The notes under the pieces: generated by a model
Told to the model about the DNA's origin: nothing
Seen by the model: the letters and a program-made list of their open reading frames with translations, nothing else
Databases searched by the model: none
From: Vibrio qingdaonensis
GTDB taxonomy: Bacteria; Pseudomonadota; Gammaproteobacteria; Enterobacterales; Vibrionaceae
Assembly (NCBI RefSeq): GCF_026191675.1
Contig: NZ_JAKRRY010000002.1
Location: forward strand, 186,001-250,000
DNA length: 64,000 bases
Direction: 5' to 3'
Program-made: the position numbers and the translations under genes
Shown here: positions 23,132 to 31,655 of the stretch, one piece after another
How the letters are laid out: the number at the start of each line of letters is the position of its first letter
Position numbering within the stretch: the stretch's first letter is position 1

Positions 23132-25249
23132 ATGCGAACTCTCTCCGTTCAGTGGAAAATTACGATTTTAGCCGGTTGCTGCTTATTATTTACTTCTTTG
23201 GCTCTCATTGGCTTTTCGCTTTATAACGCCACCAATAATCAACAAGCCACTCAGAAGCTGAGCTCCCAATCTGTAGTGGAAAAGTCGGAGGCGTTATTAG
23301 AAGCGCGAGCCGAAATCAACGCACGAGAAGTCAAAGATTATTTCAGCGAAGCTATTTTTCGGGCTGAGATGCTCATTTCCAACGCAAAATTTCAAAAATC
23401 TAATGCGGAAGAAAACTTTGTGCCGAGCGAAGATTTGCGTACTGCGTTAGATGAAATGCTTCGCCAGGCCGTTATTCAGTTTCCTTCTATCGAAGGGGCT
23501 TACTTGGTATTTAAACCGAACCTCCTTGATGGAGAAGACTCGAATTATGAAGGGGCAGACTATGTCGGATCGAATGAGCGCGGTCAGTTTGCCACTTACT
23601 GGAAAATCGCAGAGACAGGTGAAAATGCCAACCGATATGTGTTGAGTCAGGCGGATTTAGATAACTTTGCAGACGCTGAGCGATTTTATTGTCCGCTGGC
23701 GACAGAATCCGCCTGTGTGAGTACACCGAAGGCGACGCAAATAGCGGGCAGTACTCACTTGAGTTCGTCGCTATCGATACCGATTGAAGTTGATAACATG
23801 ATTATTGGTTTTTTAGGTATTGATTTGGGGTTAACGCAACTGGCACAGACTGTCACGCAATCGGATACGAGCTTGTTTGGGGGCAGTGGTCAGGTCAATA
23901 TTGTCAGCTTGGATGAATCGGTCATTGCCAGTGACAATGCTGATGTAAAAGCCGGCACGCCATTTGTCAGCTCAGTATTGTCAAACAATCAAGTGACAGA
24001 TCTGATGTTTGGCGAAGAAGCCGTTATTCAGTGGAGTGCTGATGGTGAGTGGTTAACGGTATTTAACCCTATCTCTATTGCAAATCAAACCTGGGGCGTA
24101 TTTTTTGATATGCCAAGAAGTTCGGTGTTAAGCGATGCCATTCGTCTTGACCAAACGCTGTCATCTCAACTTGAAGAAGGGATCGTTAGTGAAATTTTAG
24201 TCGGTGTAGGGTTTGTATTCATTGGTCTTGTGATCATCGGCGTTATGTCTCATAGCCTGGTAAAGCCAATTCGCGAAGTTGTGTCGAGACTCGAGGACAT
24301 CGCTACTGGAGAAGGGGATTTAACTCAACGCCTGGAGGTGAAGTCTGGAGACGAAATTGGCCAGCTTGCGACTCAGTTTAACGCTTTCCTAGAGAAGCTT
24401 CAGACGACGATTTCGCAGGTTGCCACGACATCAAAACAGGTAATCGAAACCGCGGAGCAGGCGAAATTAACCGCGGCTTCCAGTCGAGTGAGCTGTGATG
24501 CGCAGTTTAGAGAAGTGGATCTCGTCGCCACAGCGTCAGAAGAAATGACCCAAACCGCATCGCTGGTGGTGCAAAATGCCGAAACCGCGGTTGAAGCGGC
24601 GGCGTCGGCTAATGACTCAGCCAGCCAAGGGCAAGAGGTCGCTGAGCTTTCCGCCGCTGAAATGGTGAGATTGGTCGAGCAAATGAAAGCGACGGTTCCA
24701 ATAGTGGAAGAGCTGGCTCAGAACAATGCCAATATTACCGCGATTTTGGCGGTCATTGAGGGCATTTCCGAACAGACTAACCTCCTTGCGCTTAATGCGG
24801 CGATAGAGGCGGCGCGTGCGGGTGAGCAGGGTAGGGGCTTTGCTGTTGTTGCCGATGAAGTGCGCAGTTTAGCGAGCCGCACACATGACTCGGTAGGTGA
24901 GATCCGCGAAGTGATCGAGCGTGTACAAACGGGCACTAAAGATGTGGTTAACGCGATTCAGCAAGGATCGCACCTCGCCGATTCTACCGCCACGCATGTG
25001 CAACAAGCGGTGACATCATTGAGTAAGATCTTTGAGTCTATTTCAGCGATCAACGACATGAACTCACAAATCGTCAAGGCCGCTGAAGAGCAGCAGTCAG
25101 TCTCGACCGAAGTGAATCAAAACGTGACGAATATACGCGATCTGAGTGCGAAGATCTTAGAACAAGCGAGTGAGTCTGAAAAGGTTGGCAACGATATTTA
25201 TGAATTGTCATCGCAGCAGCAGGCGTTGATGAAGCAATTTAAAGTGTAG
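23132..25249 (+). CDS. Methyl-accepting chemotaxis protein with Cache sensor
   Basis: A 705-residue transmembrane chemoreceptor. TM1 is in the first 30 residues ([19 protein letters not shown]). A large periplasmic double-Cache-like sensor spans about residues 40-330. TM2 ([19 protein letters not shown]) and a HAMP domain (LVKPIREVV to [15 protein letters not shown]) follow. The signalling hairpin tip is [20 protein letters not shown]. It ends in KQFKV without a CheR-binding pentapeptide. The ligand is unknown. The start at 23132 has AAGGA upstream and gives a short cytoplasmic N-terminus. Confidence 0.92.
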   Translation: MRTLSVQWKITILAGCCLLFTSLALIGFSLYNATNNQQATQKLSSQSVVEKSEALLEARAEINAREVKDYFSEAIFRAEMLISNAKFQKSNAEENFVPSEDLRTALDEMLRQAVIQFPSIEGAYLVFKPNLLDGEDSNYEGADYVGSNERGQFATYWKIAETGENANRYVLSQADLDNFADAERFYCPLATESACVSTPKATQIAGSTHLSSSLSIPIEVDNMIIGFLGIDLGLTQLAQTVTQSDTSLFGGSGQVNIVSLDESVIASDNADVKAGTPFVSSVLSNNQVTDLMFGEEAVIQWSADGEWLTVFNPISIANQTWGVFFDMPRSSVLSDAIRLDQTLSSQLEEGIVSEILVGVGFVFIGLVIIGVMSHSLVKPIREVVSRLEDIATGEGDLTQRLEVKSGDEIGQLATQFNAFLEKLQTTISQVATTSKQVIETAEQAKLTAASSRVSCDAQFREVDLVATASEEMTQTASLVVQNAETAVEAAASANDSASQGQEVAELSAAEMVRLVEQMKATVPIVEELAQNNANITAILAVIEGISEQTNLLALNAAIEAARAGEQGRGFAVVADEVRSLASRTHDSVGEIREVIERVQTGTKDVVNAIQQGSHLADSTATHVQQAVTSLSKIFESISAINDMNSQIVKAAEEQQSVSTEVNQNVTNIRDLSAKILEQASESEKVGNDIYELSSQQQALMKQFKV

Positions 25250-25280
25250 CGGCGATAAGCACAGCGGCTGAAAGTGAAGA

Positions 25281-25318
25281 AAGATAGGTGGGGCAAACAA
25301 GCGATACCTATCTTTTTT
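25281..25318. terminator. Terminator between the chemoreceptor gene and rsmS
   Basis: AAGATAGGT pairs with ACCTATCTT around a 16-base loop and is followed by TTTTT. Confidence 0.75.
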
Positions 25319-25347
25319 ATTTTGAATTGGCTAATAATAAGTAAGGG

Positions 25348-25512
25348 TTATGATTGGCCTTGTTCGACCTGTCGTAGTAAATCCGCTCGTACCATATCGA
25401 TTGCTTTAAGTGCAACTTCCGGGGAGATGTCATTGCTTTCTAGCAAATAAATGAGATCGACGGCCAGTTTAACGTCTTCTGGTGCATTTTCTAAACTTTG
25501 ATTTGTTGCCAT
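25348..25512 (-). CDS. rsmS: RsmS/YbaM family small protein (DUF2496)
   Basis: A 54-residue protein, [20 protein letters not shown] to RQVEQGQS, containing the [13 protein letters not shown] and [16 protein letters not shown] stretches characteristic of YbaM (DUF2496). In Pectobacterium RsmS affects the Rsm post-transcriptional system; its E. coli and Vibrio roles are unclear. The ATG overlaps the priC stop (TAATG), the same priC-ybaM pair as in E. coli, which strongly supports the call. Confidence 0.88.
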   Translation of the reverse strand: MATNQSLENAPEDVKLAVDLIYLLESNDISPEVALKAIDMVRADLLRQVEQGQS

Positions 25513-26021
25513 TATAGAAACTTCTCACTTTCATTAATTTGATGTTCGATGTTGAGTAAAGCCGCTCGACAACGTTGCAAGCGCTGCTCGGCGATTTGCC
25601 ATTCATTCTCAAGCGTCTCCTTATTTCCCCCAGAACCCAACAGACTCTCTTTATGCCTGACGAGTGCGCATAAACGGGCTTCCCATTCTTGGTGCTGGCG
25701 TAATTGGCTGTGAAGGTCGTTAGACTCCTGCGGGCTAGTAGTATTGGGCTGAGCAAATGGGGCAAGGGCTCTTTCCAATGCTTCGAGTTGAGCCACTAAG
25801 CGATCCGCTAAGTACTGCGCTTTAGTCAGAGAAATTGTATTCGACGAAAGTTGCCTTAGGTTATCTTTTGCTTCGTGCACGCAAGGTGAAAGAAAACGAG
25901 AGGATGCATTAAAGAGTTGATCATCAAATAACACCGTTACGCTCTTTTTGCGTTCAGCGTCATAGGCAGCGGCTGATTGGCGAAGCTTTTCTAGACGAGT
26001 ATGCAGATCCGCGAGTTTCAT
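25512..26021 (-). CDS. priC: Primosomal replication protein PriC
   Basis: A 169-residue, helix-rich, basic protein with family features such as [16 protein letters not shown] near the N-terminus, the [19 protein letters not shown] stretch and [15 protein letters not shown]. PriC helps reload DnaB at stalled forks by the PriA-independent route. Length and linkage with rsmS fit E. coli PriC. The family diverges quickly, so identity rests partly on the neighbour. Confidence 0.88.
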   Translation of the reverse strand: MKLADLHTRLEKLRQSAAAYDAERKKSVTVLFDDQLFNASSRFLSPCVHEAKDNLRQLSSNTISLTKAQYLADRLVAQLEALERALAPFAQPNTTSPQESNDLHSQLRQHQEWEARLCALVRHKESLLGSGGNKETLENEWQIAEQRLQRCRAALLNIEHQINESEKFL

Positions 26022-26083
26022 CTTTTTTTCTCAGTGGTCAATCGCATAGTAATTATAGAATGATTTGTATTGGAACGGACGCT

Positions 26084-26854
26084 TTAAAACCATGCGTCAT
26101 AGGCCAGTTTAATGGCAAGAACACTTACCACGGTGACAAAAATCGGTCGAATGAACTTGCCACCAAATTTTATCGCAGAATGGGCACCAATGTAAGCTCC
26201 CGCCATAAGGCAGACCCCCATGGTAAGTCCTAGTACCCAGTTAATGTGTCCTAAGAAAGCAAACGTCACTAAAGAGGTAAAGTTGCTGGTGAAGTTCATC
26301 GCTTTTGCCAATCCAGAGGCGAGTAGAATATTTAGCCGATATAAAGCCATTGAACTTACCGTCCAAAACGCGCCAGTTCCAGGGCCAGCAACACCGTCAT
26401 AGAAGCCAAGTGACAAACCTTGCAGGTATTGCTTACGGTTGAATTTAGGGCAGCCTTTATTGACACCATTGCCGTCGGCACTTGGTGATTTATGAAAAAC
26501 GGTGTAAAGCGCCGCGGCAAGAATAACGAGAGGCAATACTTTTTCTAACCACTCTGTTGAAATCATATCCACGACAAACGTACCCAAAGTGGCGCCGATA
26601 AGCGTGGCTATAAATGCTCTTTTCCAGCACTCTGGATTAAACAGTCGTTTACGATAGTAAGTAAATGCTGCCGTGGAAGAGGCGAACGTCGCCGCTAATT
26701 TATTGGTGCCAAGGGCAATATGCGGAGGCAGACCAAGAGACAGTAAGGCAGGCACAGTGAGCATACCACCGCCGCCGGCTACCGCATCGATAAAGCCTGC
26801 CACAAAGGCAACAAGCGCAAGCACCACAAGCATGCTTGGTTCAATAAATTCCAT
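26084..26854 (-). CDS. TSUP family membrane permease (YfcA-like)
   Basis: A 256-residue protein with about eight membrane segments of the TauE/SafE (TSUP) family. Two related glycine-rich repeats are visible, GFIDAVAGGGGMLTVPALL at the N-terminus and GFYDGVAGPGTGAFW in the second half. The family moves sulfite, sulfonates or other organic anions; YfcA itself is uncharacterised. It starts 15 bp after the dinG stop, so it is probably co-transcribed. Confidence 0.9.
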   Translation of the reverse strand: MEFIEPSMLVVLALVAFVAGFIDAVAGGGGMLTVPALLSLGLPPHIALGTNKLAATFASSTAAFTYYRKRLFNPECWKRAFIATLIGATLGTFVVDMISTEWLEKVLPLVILAAALYTVFHKSPSADGNGVNKGCPKFNRKQYLQGLSLGFYDGVAGPGTGAFWTVSSMALYRLNILLASGLAKAMNFTSNFTSLVTFAFLGHINWVLGLTMGVCLMAGAYIGAHSAIKFGGKFIRPIFVTVVSVLAIKLAYDAWF

Positions 26855-26868
26855 GGAGACCTGTCACC

Positions 26869-28956
26869 TTAGTATTCGATAGTTCTTTTAAATGGGGGTA
26901 GGGAATCGAGAAGTGACTTGCCATACCTTTTTGTTACGATGCGCCTGTCTAGAATATACAAGGTACCGCAATCTCTTTCTTTACGTAATAGACGTCCCGC
27001 TGATTGTATCAGCTTTTTACTGGCCTCAGGAACTGTAATCTGTAGAAATGGATTGCCGCCTTTGCGTTCGATATATTCTGCATGTGCTTGTTCAATCGGT
27101 GAAGTCGGCACTCCAAACGGTATTTTAGTTATAATGAGGTTTTCAAGTAACTCTCCGGGCAAATCTAGCCCTTCAGAAAAGCTACCAGTGCCAAAAAGTA
27201 CACTGGTTTTACCGCATTGAGTCAGCGTTTTATGTTTATTTAGAATTTCTGTGCGTGATGTTTCGCCCTGGATCTGCAGGTGCCAGCCTTTTAAGGCAAA
27301 TTTGCCTTTAATGTCATTAGCCACTTGGTTCATCTGCCAATAGGAAGAAAACAGTACTAGATTGCTCTTACCATCGGCGATGTATTCCATGAGCTTTTCT
27401 TTAAGTTCATCGGTAAACGGAGTCGCCTGCGGCTCATATTTCATTTTTGGCACAACAAGCTCAGCTTGATTAGCGTAATCAAACGGTGAGGCGAGGGCTA
27501 GAAATTGCACGCCGTCTTCTTCTTTTTGGCTAATACCACTTTGATGGCAAAAGAAAGAGAAGGAATTTAACGCTCGCATTGTGGCAGAGACCAACACAGC
27601 GCCAACGCAACGAGACCAAATTTGCTGGTCGAGCTGCCAACCCACTTCCAACGGCGATACGCTGACAACATGGTCATTATCGCGCTCTTTGCTTTGTTCA
27701 ATCCAACGCGCAAGTGGCGCCCCTTTTTCTTTTTTAGGCTCACTCATGAGTCGCCATACGGCGGCAAGGTTTTCAAAACGCTGAATATAGAATCCTAGCT
27801 CTGCTAAGGCGGGCTCGGCGAGCTTTGCTGAAAGTTCGCCGTCTTTAAGACGTTCGGAAATCAAATCCGCAATTTTACCCGAGGCTTGTGCACCTTTTTG
27901 AGTGATGGATTTGAGATCTTTAGCTTGGGTTTCAAGCCACGTAGGCAGTTCTCCATCTTCAAATCGGCAATAACTTTCTTCAAAGGTTAACGATGAGCAA
28001 AAGGTATTCACTTCACCCAGTATTGGAATGAGTTGCTGAATAGAGTCTTGCAATTCATTACGAAAACGCCCGACGCGTTTTTCATCCGCAAGTCCGGAGA
28101 ACTTCGATACGGCTTGGTTTAACCGCTCTAACCAACTCACCGCCCCTTTTAATGTTGATGAGGCTGAAGCGTGGTCTCTAGCGACATGCGGTAGATGGTG
28201 GGCTTCGTCGAAGATAAAAATGGTGTTTTCTGGTTCCGGCAAAATCACCCCGCCGCCCAAGTCAGCGTCGGCCATGACTAAGCTATGGTTGGCAATAATG
28301 ACATCGTTTTTGTCTAGCTCTGATCGTGCTTTAGCAAAAGGGCACTGTCTGTGAGCGGGGAGTCCGCTATTGCAGCTGTGCTTTTCACTCACAATGGTTT
28401 GCCAAATGGCATCATCAATGGGGGCTGGCCATGAATCTCGGTCACCATTCCACTTATTTTGGGTTAGCTTTTCATACATATCATGAAGCTGTTTGATATC
28501 ACTTTTCTTTGGTTTGGACTCAAACATGGCAAGTTGGCTATTATCTACGCCAGTTTCGCCACCACATGCCACCGCTAACTTTTCGGCACAGCAATAGCGC
28601 TGACGTCCTTTGGCAATAATAAAAGAGAAGTTTTGGTCAGTAATACGCCGAAACAGAGGCAAGTCTTTATCAAGTAACTGCTCTTGCAGTGCGACAGTGG
28701 CAGTAGAGATGACTATTTTGCGATTGTTTTGTACCGCGATAGGAATCGCGGCCATTAGATAAGACAGACTTTTACCAATTCCTGTCCCGGCCTCTGCAAC
28801 AATAATACGCGTCGACTTGTGATATTGACCAAGCAACGTCTTGGCAATTTCAGACACAAGATAGTTTTGTGCGCGTCTAGGAACGAAGTTATCCAGTTGA
28901 TGTTGCAGGTTTTGATAACTTTGACGAATTGATGATTGTATTTTACTGGTTGTCAT
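26869..28956 (-). CDS. dinG: ATP-dependent DNA helicase DinG
   Basis: A 695-residue XPD-like superfamily 2 helicase. Walker A is AEAGTGIGKSLSYL. The iron-sulfur cysteines fall in RYCCAEKLAVACGG and the later CNSGLPAHRQCPF. The DEAH box is DEAHHLPH, and motifs V-VI appear as GTGSFSEGLDLPG and QSAGRLLRKERDCG. DinG unwinds D-loops, R-loops and forked DNA 5' to 3'. The start at 28956 gives MTTSKIQSSIRQSYQ. In E. coli dinG is LexA-controlled; I find no proper LexA box here. Confidence 0.93.
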   Translation of the reverse strand: MTTSKIQSSIRQSYQNLQHQLDNFVPRRAQNYLVSEIAKTLLGQYHKSTRIIVAEAGTGIGKSLSYLMAAIPIAVQNNRKIVISTATVALQEQLLDKDLPLFRRITDQNFSFIIAKGRQRYCCAEKLAVACGGETGVDNSQLAMFESKPKKSDIKQLHDMYEKLTQNKWNGDRDSWPAPIDDAIWQTIVSEKHSCNSGLPAHRQCPFAKARSELDKNDVIIANHSLVMADADLGGGVILPEPENTIFIFDEAHHLPHVARDHASASSTLKGAVSWLERLNQAVSKFSGLADEKRVGRFRNELQDSIQQLIPILGEVNTFCSSLTFEESYCRFEDGELPTWLETQAKDLKSITQKGAQASGKIADLISERLKDGELSAKLAEPALAELGFYIQRFENLAAVWRLMSEPKKEKGAPLARWIEQSKERDNDHVVSVSPLEVGWQLDQQIWSRCVGAVLVSATMRALNSFSFFCHQSGISQKEEDGVQFLALASPFDYANQAELVVPKMKYEPQATPFTDELKEKLMEYIADGKSNLVLFSSYWQMNQVANDIKGKFALKGWHLQIQGETSRTEILNKHKTLTQCGKTSVLFGTGSFSEGLDLPGELLENLIITKIPFGVPTSPIEQAHAEYIERKGGNPFLQITVPEASKKLIQSAGRLLRKERDCGTLYILDRRIVTKRYGKSLLDSLPPFKRTIEY

Positions 28957-29489
28957 ACTGTGATCCAAATTGCAGTGCGGCGATGATAGCACACTTCGAT
29001 TGGTGACATTCAGAGATTCTCATCATCACTTTACGGTGATAGTTTTGATCAATGTCACAAAAATTGAGTGAACTTTCATAGACCTATATATCTTTCAATG
29101 GTCAAAAAATATAAAACCCCAAAAAATGCATTTTAGCAGTGCTATATTTTAAAAAGCCGGTGTTTACATGCGATTTCTTGGAGTTTATGCCTGATTGATG
29201 TGGTGATTTTAGTGCTGGGTTTGCACGTTTTGAGTGCGCTTAAAGTTTGCGGTGTGTCACATGGGTTGTTGTAACTCGTTGTTTTTGTGGGTTTATAGTA
29301 ATTTATGTGTTTTATTTAGGGTGTTTGACATTGTCTTATAACTTTTGCATTCTTGATTTCGAGATTTAACGACGCTGAAACGACTTAGGAACAAAAGGTT
29401 GTTGTTCTAAAAAATGATTTTGGCGCGATATATATTAAAAAAGGGAACCGAAAGGGAATTCCCATCTAATGAAAAGGCAGTGGATTATC
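28957..29489 (+). other. Divergent intergenic region between dinG and the porin gene
   Basis: About 530 bp, AT-rich. A porin promoter is likely: TTGACA at 29325-29330, 17 bp, then CATTCT at 29348-29353. This leaves a leader of about 130 nt that contains a perfect GGGAATTCCC palindrome just before the start. A TCACA half-site in GTGTGTCACATGG near 29255 may be part of a CRP site but the other half is poor. Confidence 0.5.
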
Positions 29490-30539
29490 ATGAAAAAGAC
29501 TCTAGTAGCTCTAGCAGTATTGGCAGCAGGTTCTGCGCAAGCAGGTATCGAAATTTATAACCAAGACAAAGTGACTGTTAACCTAAAAGGTGACATCGAA
29601 GTTGTTTACTTGAAGGGAACTGATGCTGACGCTGAATTCCAACAAGAAATTCAAGATGCAGACTTTGGTTTTGATACTCGTTATGCAATTAACGATGACC
29701 TTCAGTTTGGTGGTTTTTGGGAGTTTAAAGGTTCGAGCACAGACACTCAATCGGGCAACGCATACGTTGGTCTATACTCACAAGCCGCTGGTTCAATCAT
29801 TTTTGGTCGTCTAGATTCTATTCTGGATGATGCTGGTATTGGTTCAGATTACCAGTTTGGTCTAAACTCTTTCTTCTCAAACGGTTCTCCATTTGGTGCT
29901 GACGAGTCTGTACGTTACGATATCGACAAAGGTAGCTTCTACGGCGGCATTGCATACAAGCAAGATAAAAACGGTTCTACCGACCTAGGTAAAGATGGCA
30001 GCATGGTTGATGCTAAAATCGGTGCTCGCGTAGCAGATTTTGACTTTACTGGTTTCTACGGTCAAGGTGACTTCAAAGGTGAAGGCGCACACTTAGGTGG
30101 ACGACCAGATGAAAAGCCTGCTAACACTGACAAGCTAGAAGGTAAAGAAACACTTTGGGCACTAGAGGCTCGTTGGGCTGCTATGCAAAACCTTAACCTA
30201 GAGCTTGGTTACTACAACATTAGTTTAGATGCTACTTCATTGAACGGTACACCTATAGATGGGTCGCTTACTAACAATACTCTTGGTTTAGCAGCAGATT
30301 ACACAATTGAAAAGTTCGTAATCGCAGGTGGTGTTAGCCAATCGAAGTATGATGAAGCAATTCAAATCGGTTCTACAGGTGACTCTTATGACAAAGTGAC
30401 TAACTGGTTCATCAATGCTGGCTACGCAGTTGCACCTGGCGCAACTGCATACGTAGAAGTTGGCGGCGATGATGGCTACAATGACAACGGTGACAAAAAC
30501 GGCACTGGTGTAGCAGTTGGTGTTAAAGCTGAATTCTAA
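29490..30539 (+). CDS. Gram-negative general porin (OmpU/OmpL type)
   Basis: A 349-residue outer-membrane beta-barrel. The signal peptide MKKTLVALAVLAAGSAQA is cut before GIEIYNQDKVTVNLKGDIEV, the normal first strand of vibrio porins. The sequence is acidic, Gly/Asn-rich and ends VGVKAEF with the terminal Phe needed for barrel assembly. It forms a trimeric channel for small solutes. The start at 29490 is preferred to the upstream ATG (29469) because it gives a standard signal peptide. Which vibrio porin it is cannot be settled by eye. Confidence 0.88.
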   Translation: MKKTLVALAVLAAGSAQAGIEIYNQDKVTVNLKGDIEVVYLKGTDADAEFQQEIQDADFGFDTRYAINDDLQFGGFWEFKGSSTDTQSGNAYVGLYSQAAGSIIFGRLDSILDDAGIGSDYQFGLNSFFSNGSPFGADESVRYDIDKGSFYGGIAYKQDKNGSTDLGKDGSMVDAKIGARVADFDFTGFYGQGDFKGEGAHLGGRPDEKPANTDKLEGKETLWALEARWAAMQNLNLELGYYNISLDATSLNGTPIDGSLTNNTLGLAADYTIEKFVIAGGVSQSKYDEAIQIGSTGDSYDKVTNWFINAGYAVAPGATAYVEVGGDDGYNDNGDKNGTGVAVGVKAEF

Positions 30540-30566
30540 TCTAGCTTTTAGCTAAAAGATTATTTT

Positions 30567-30594
30567 AAAAGCCACCCTAGGGTGGCTTTTTTAC
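30567..30594 (+). terminator. Terminator after the porin gene
   Basis: AAAAGCCACC pairs with GGTGGCTTTT and is followed by TT. Confidence 0.88.
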
Positions 30595-30705
30595 GTCTGC
30601 AATAGAGTGATTTAGATGTCAATTTATCTAAAAAATCCTTTTTTGCGAGTGTTCTCTGTGTCATGCTGTTTGTAAGATAGCAGGCAGCAGTAAAGGAAGC
30701 CGATC

Positions 30706-31404
30706 GTGAAAAATAGTATGGTTGTTCTCGCCACATTAGGGCTGGCGTTTAGTGTAAATTCGGCGACGCTTGTACCAATGAAGGGCGTCTCGGTTTACTT
30801 TATCAATGGTCAAGAAGCTGAAGAACGAATTGGTAAAAACGAGCTCGAGCAAGGTGAAAACCAAGTTGTGGTTCGTATGGATAAAAAACTGGGTAAAGGT
30901 AGCAGTGCCAATGTTTATACTTCTGCGCCGTATGTCCTTACTGTGAATGTGACGGGTGACGAGGTGAAAATTAATCACCCAGTGGCGCGCAGTGAGCAAG
31001 AAGCGAAAGTGGCGTTTCGTGGTGATACGCCGCCCCAATGGCGCGTGACGCAAGATGGTTATGCCTTAGCGTATGAGCAAGAAAAGCTAAAAGGCAAAGA
31101 CGGGTTTATGCCGTACATGCAAATGGATGAACTCATTGCCGCGCATAACGCTGAGCGAGGCATTACTTTCACATCCGGTGAAATGGTGGTAGCGACGTCG
31201 GCAGCCCCTGTCGCGACAGCGGCTGCCGCAACTTCGGTTGCTGCGACGGTAGCGGATACCCCTAAAGTATCGGCTAGCGCAGCGTCTAAAGAGGTGGTCA
31301 CACCGCAAGCATCAGATAATGTTGGCCAGCTTCAAGCTTGGTATTTGAAAGCCTCCAAGCAAGAGCGTAAAGAATTCCGTAAGTGGATGATTGATCAAGA
31401 GTAG
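30706..31404 (+). CDS. UPF0319 (DUF2057, YccT-like) exported protein
   Basis: A 232-residue protein with a signal peptide (MVVLATLGLAFSVNSA). The DUF2057 body carries GVSVYFINGQEAEERIG, NQVVVRMDKKLGKGS and ISE-like strands. A low-complexity Ala/Val/Thr linker (about residues 160-195) precedes a charged C-terminal helix (WYLKASKQERKEFRKWM). The family is periplasmic and of unknown function; E. coli YccT has been linked to curli control. The GTG start has AAGGAAGC upstream. Confidence 0.85.
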   Translation: MKNSMVVLATLGLAFSVNSATLVPMKGVSVYFINGQEAEERIGKNELEQGENQVVVRMDKKLGKGSSANVYTSAPYVLTVNVTGDEVKINHPVARSEQEAKVAFRGDTPPQWRVTQDGYALAYEQEKLKGKDGFMPYMQMDELIAAHNAERGITFTSGEMVVATSAAPVATAAAATSVAATVADTPKVSASAASKEVVTPQASDNVGQLQAWYLKASKQERKEFRKWMIDQE

Positions 31405-31447
31405 CTAGGGCTGTTTTGAGTGATTATGATCGGATAAAAATATAATG

Positions 31448-31470
31448 AAAGGAGCTTCGGCTCCTTTTTT
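31448..31470 (+). terminator. Terminator after the UPF0319 gene
   Basis: AAAGGAGC and GCTCCTTT pair around a stable TTCG loop and are followed by T. Confidence 0.9.
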
Positions 31471-31655
31471 GATGCAAGTCGTTCACCAATGGCCACGATA
31501 ATAGCGATATGAATCCAACAAATAGTACAGATTTCTATCAAGCAGTAAGCAAACAAAAGTGGCTAGAAAAGACGGCGTACTAACAATAATCTGACTGGAG
31601 TTTGGTGATTTTGAGTTAAACTTAACGCCTTATCGTTACTTATTGTCAATTTATC

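Noticed and set aside
28957..28985. Possible LexA box upstream of dinG
   Set aside because: CTG and CAG are present but 12 bp apart instead of 10 and lack the CTGT/ACAG context.
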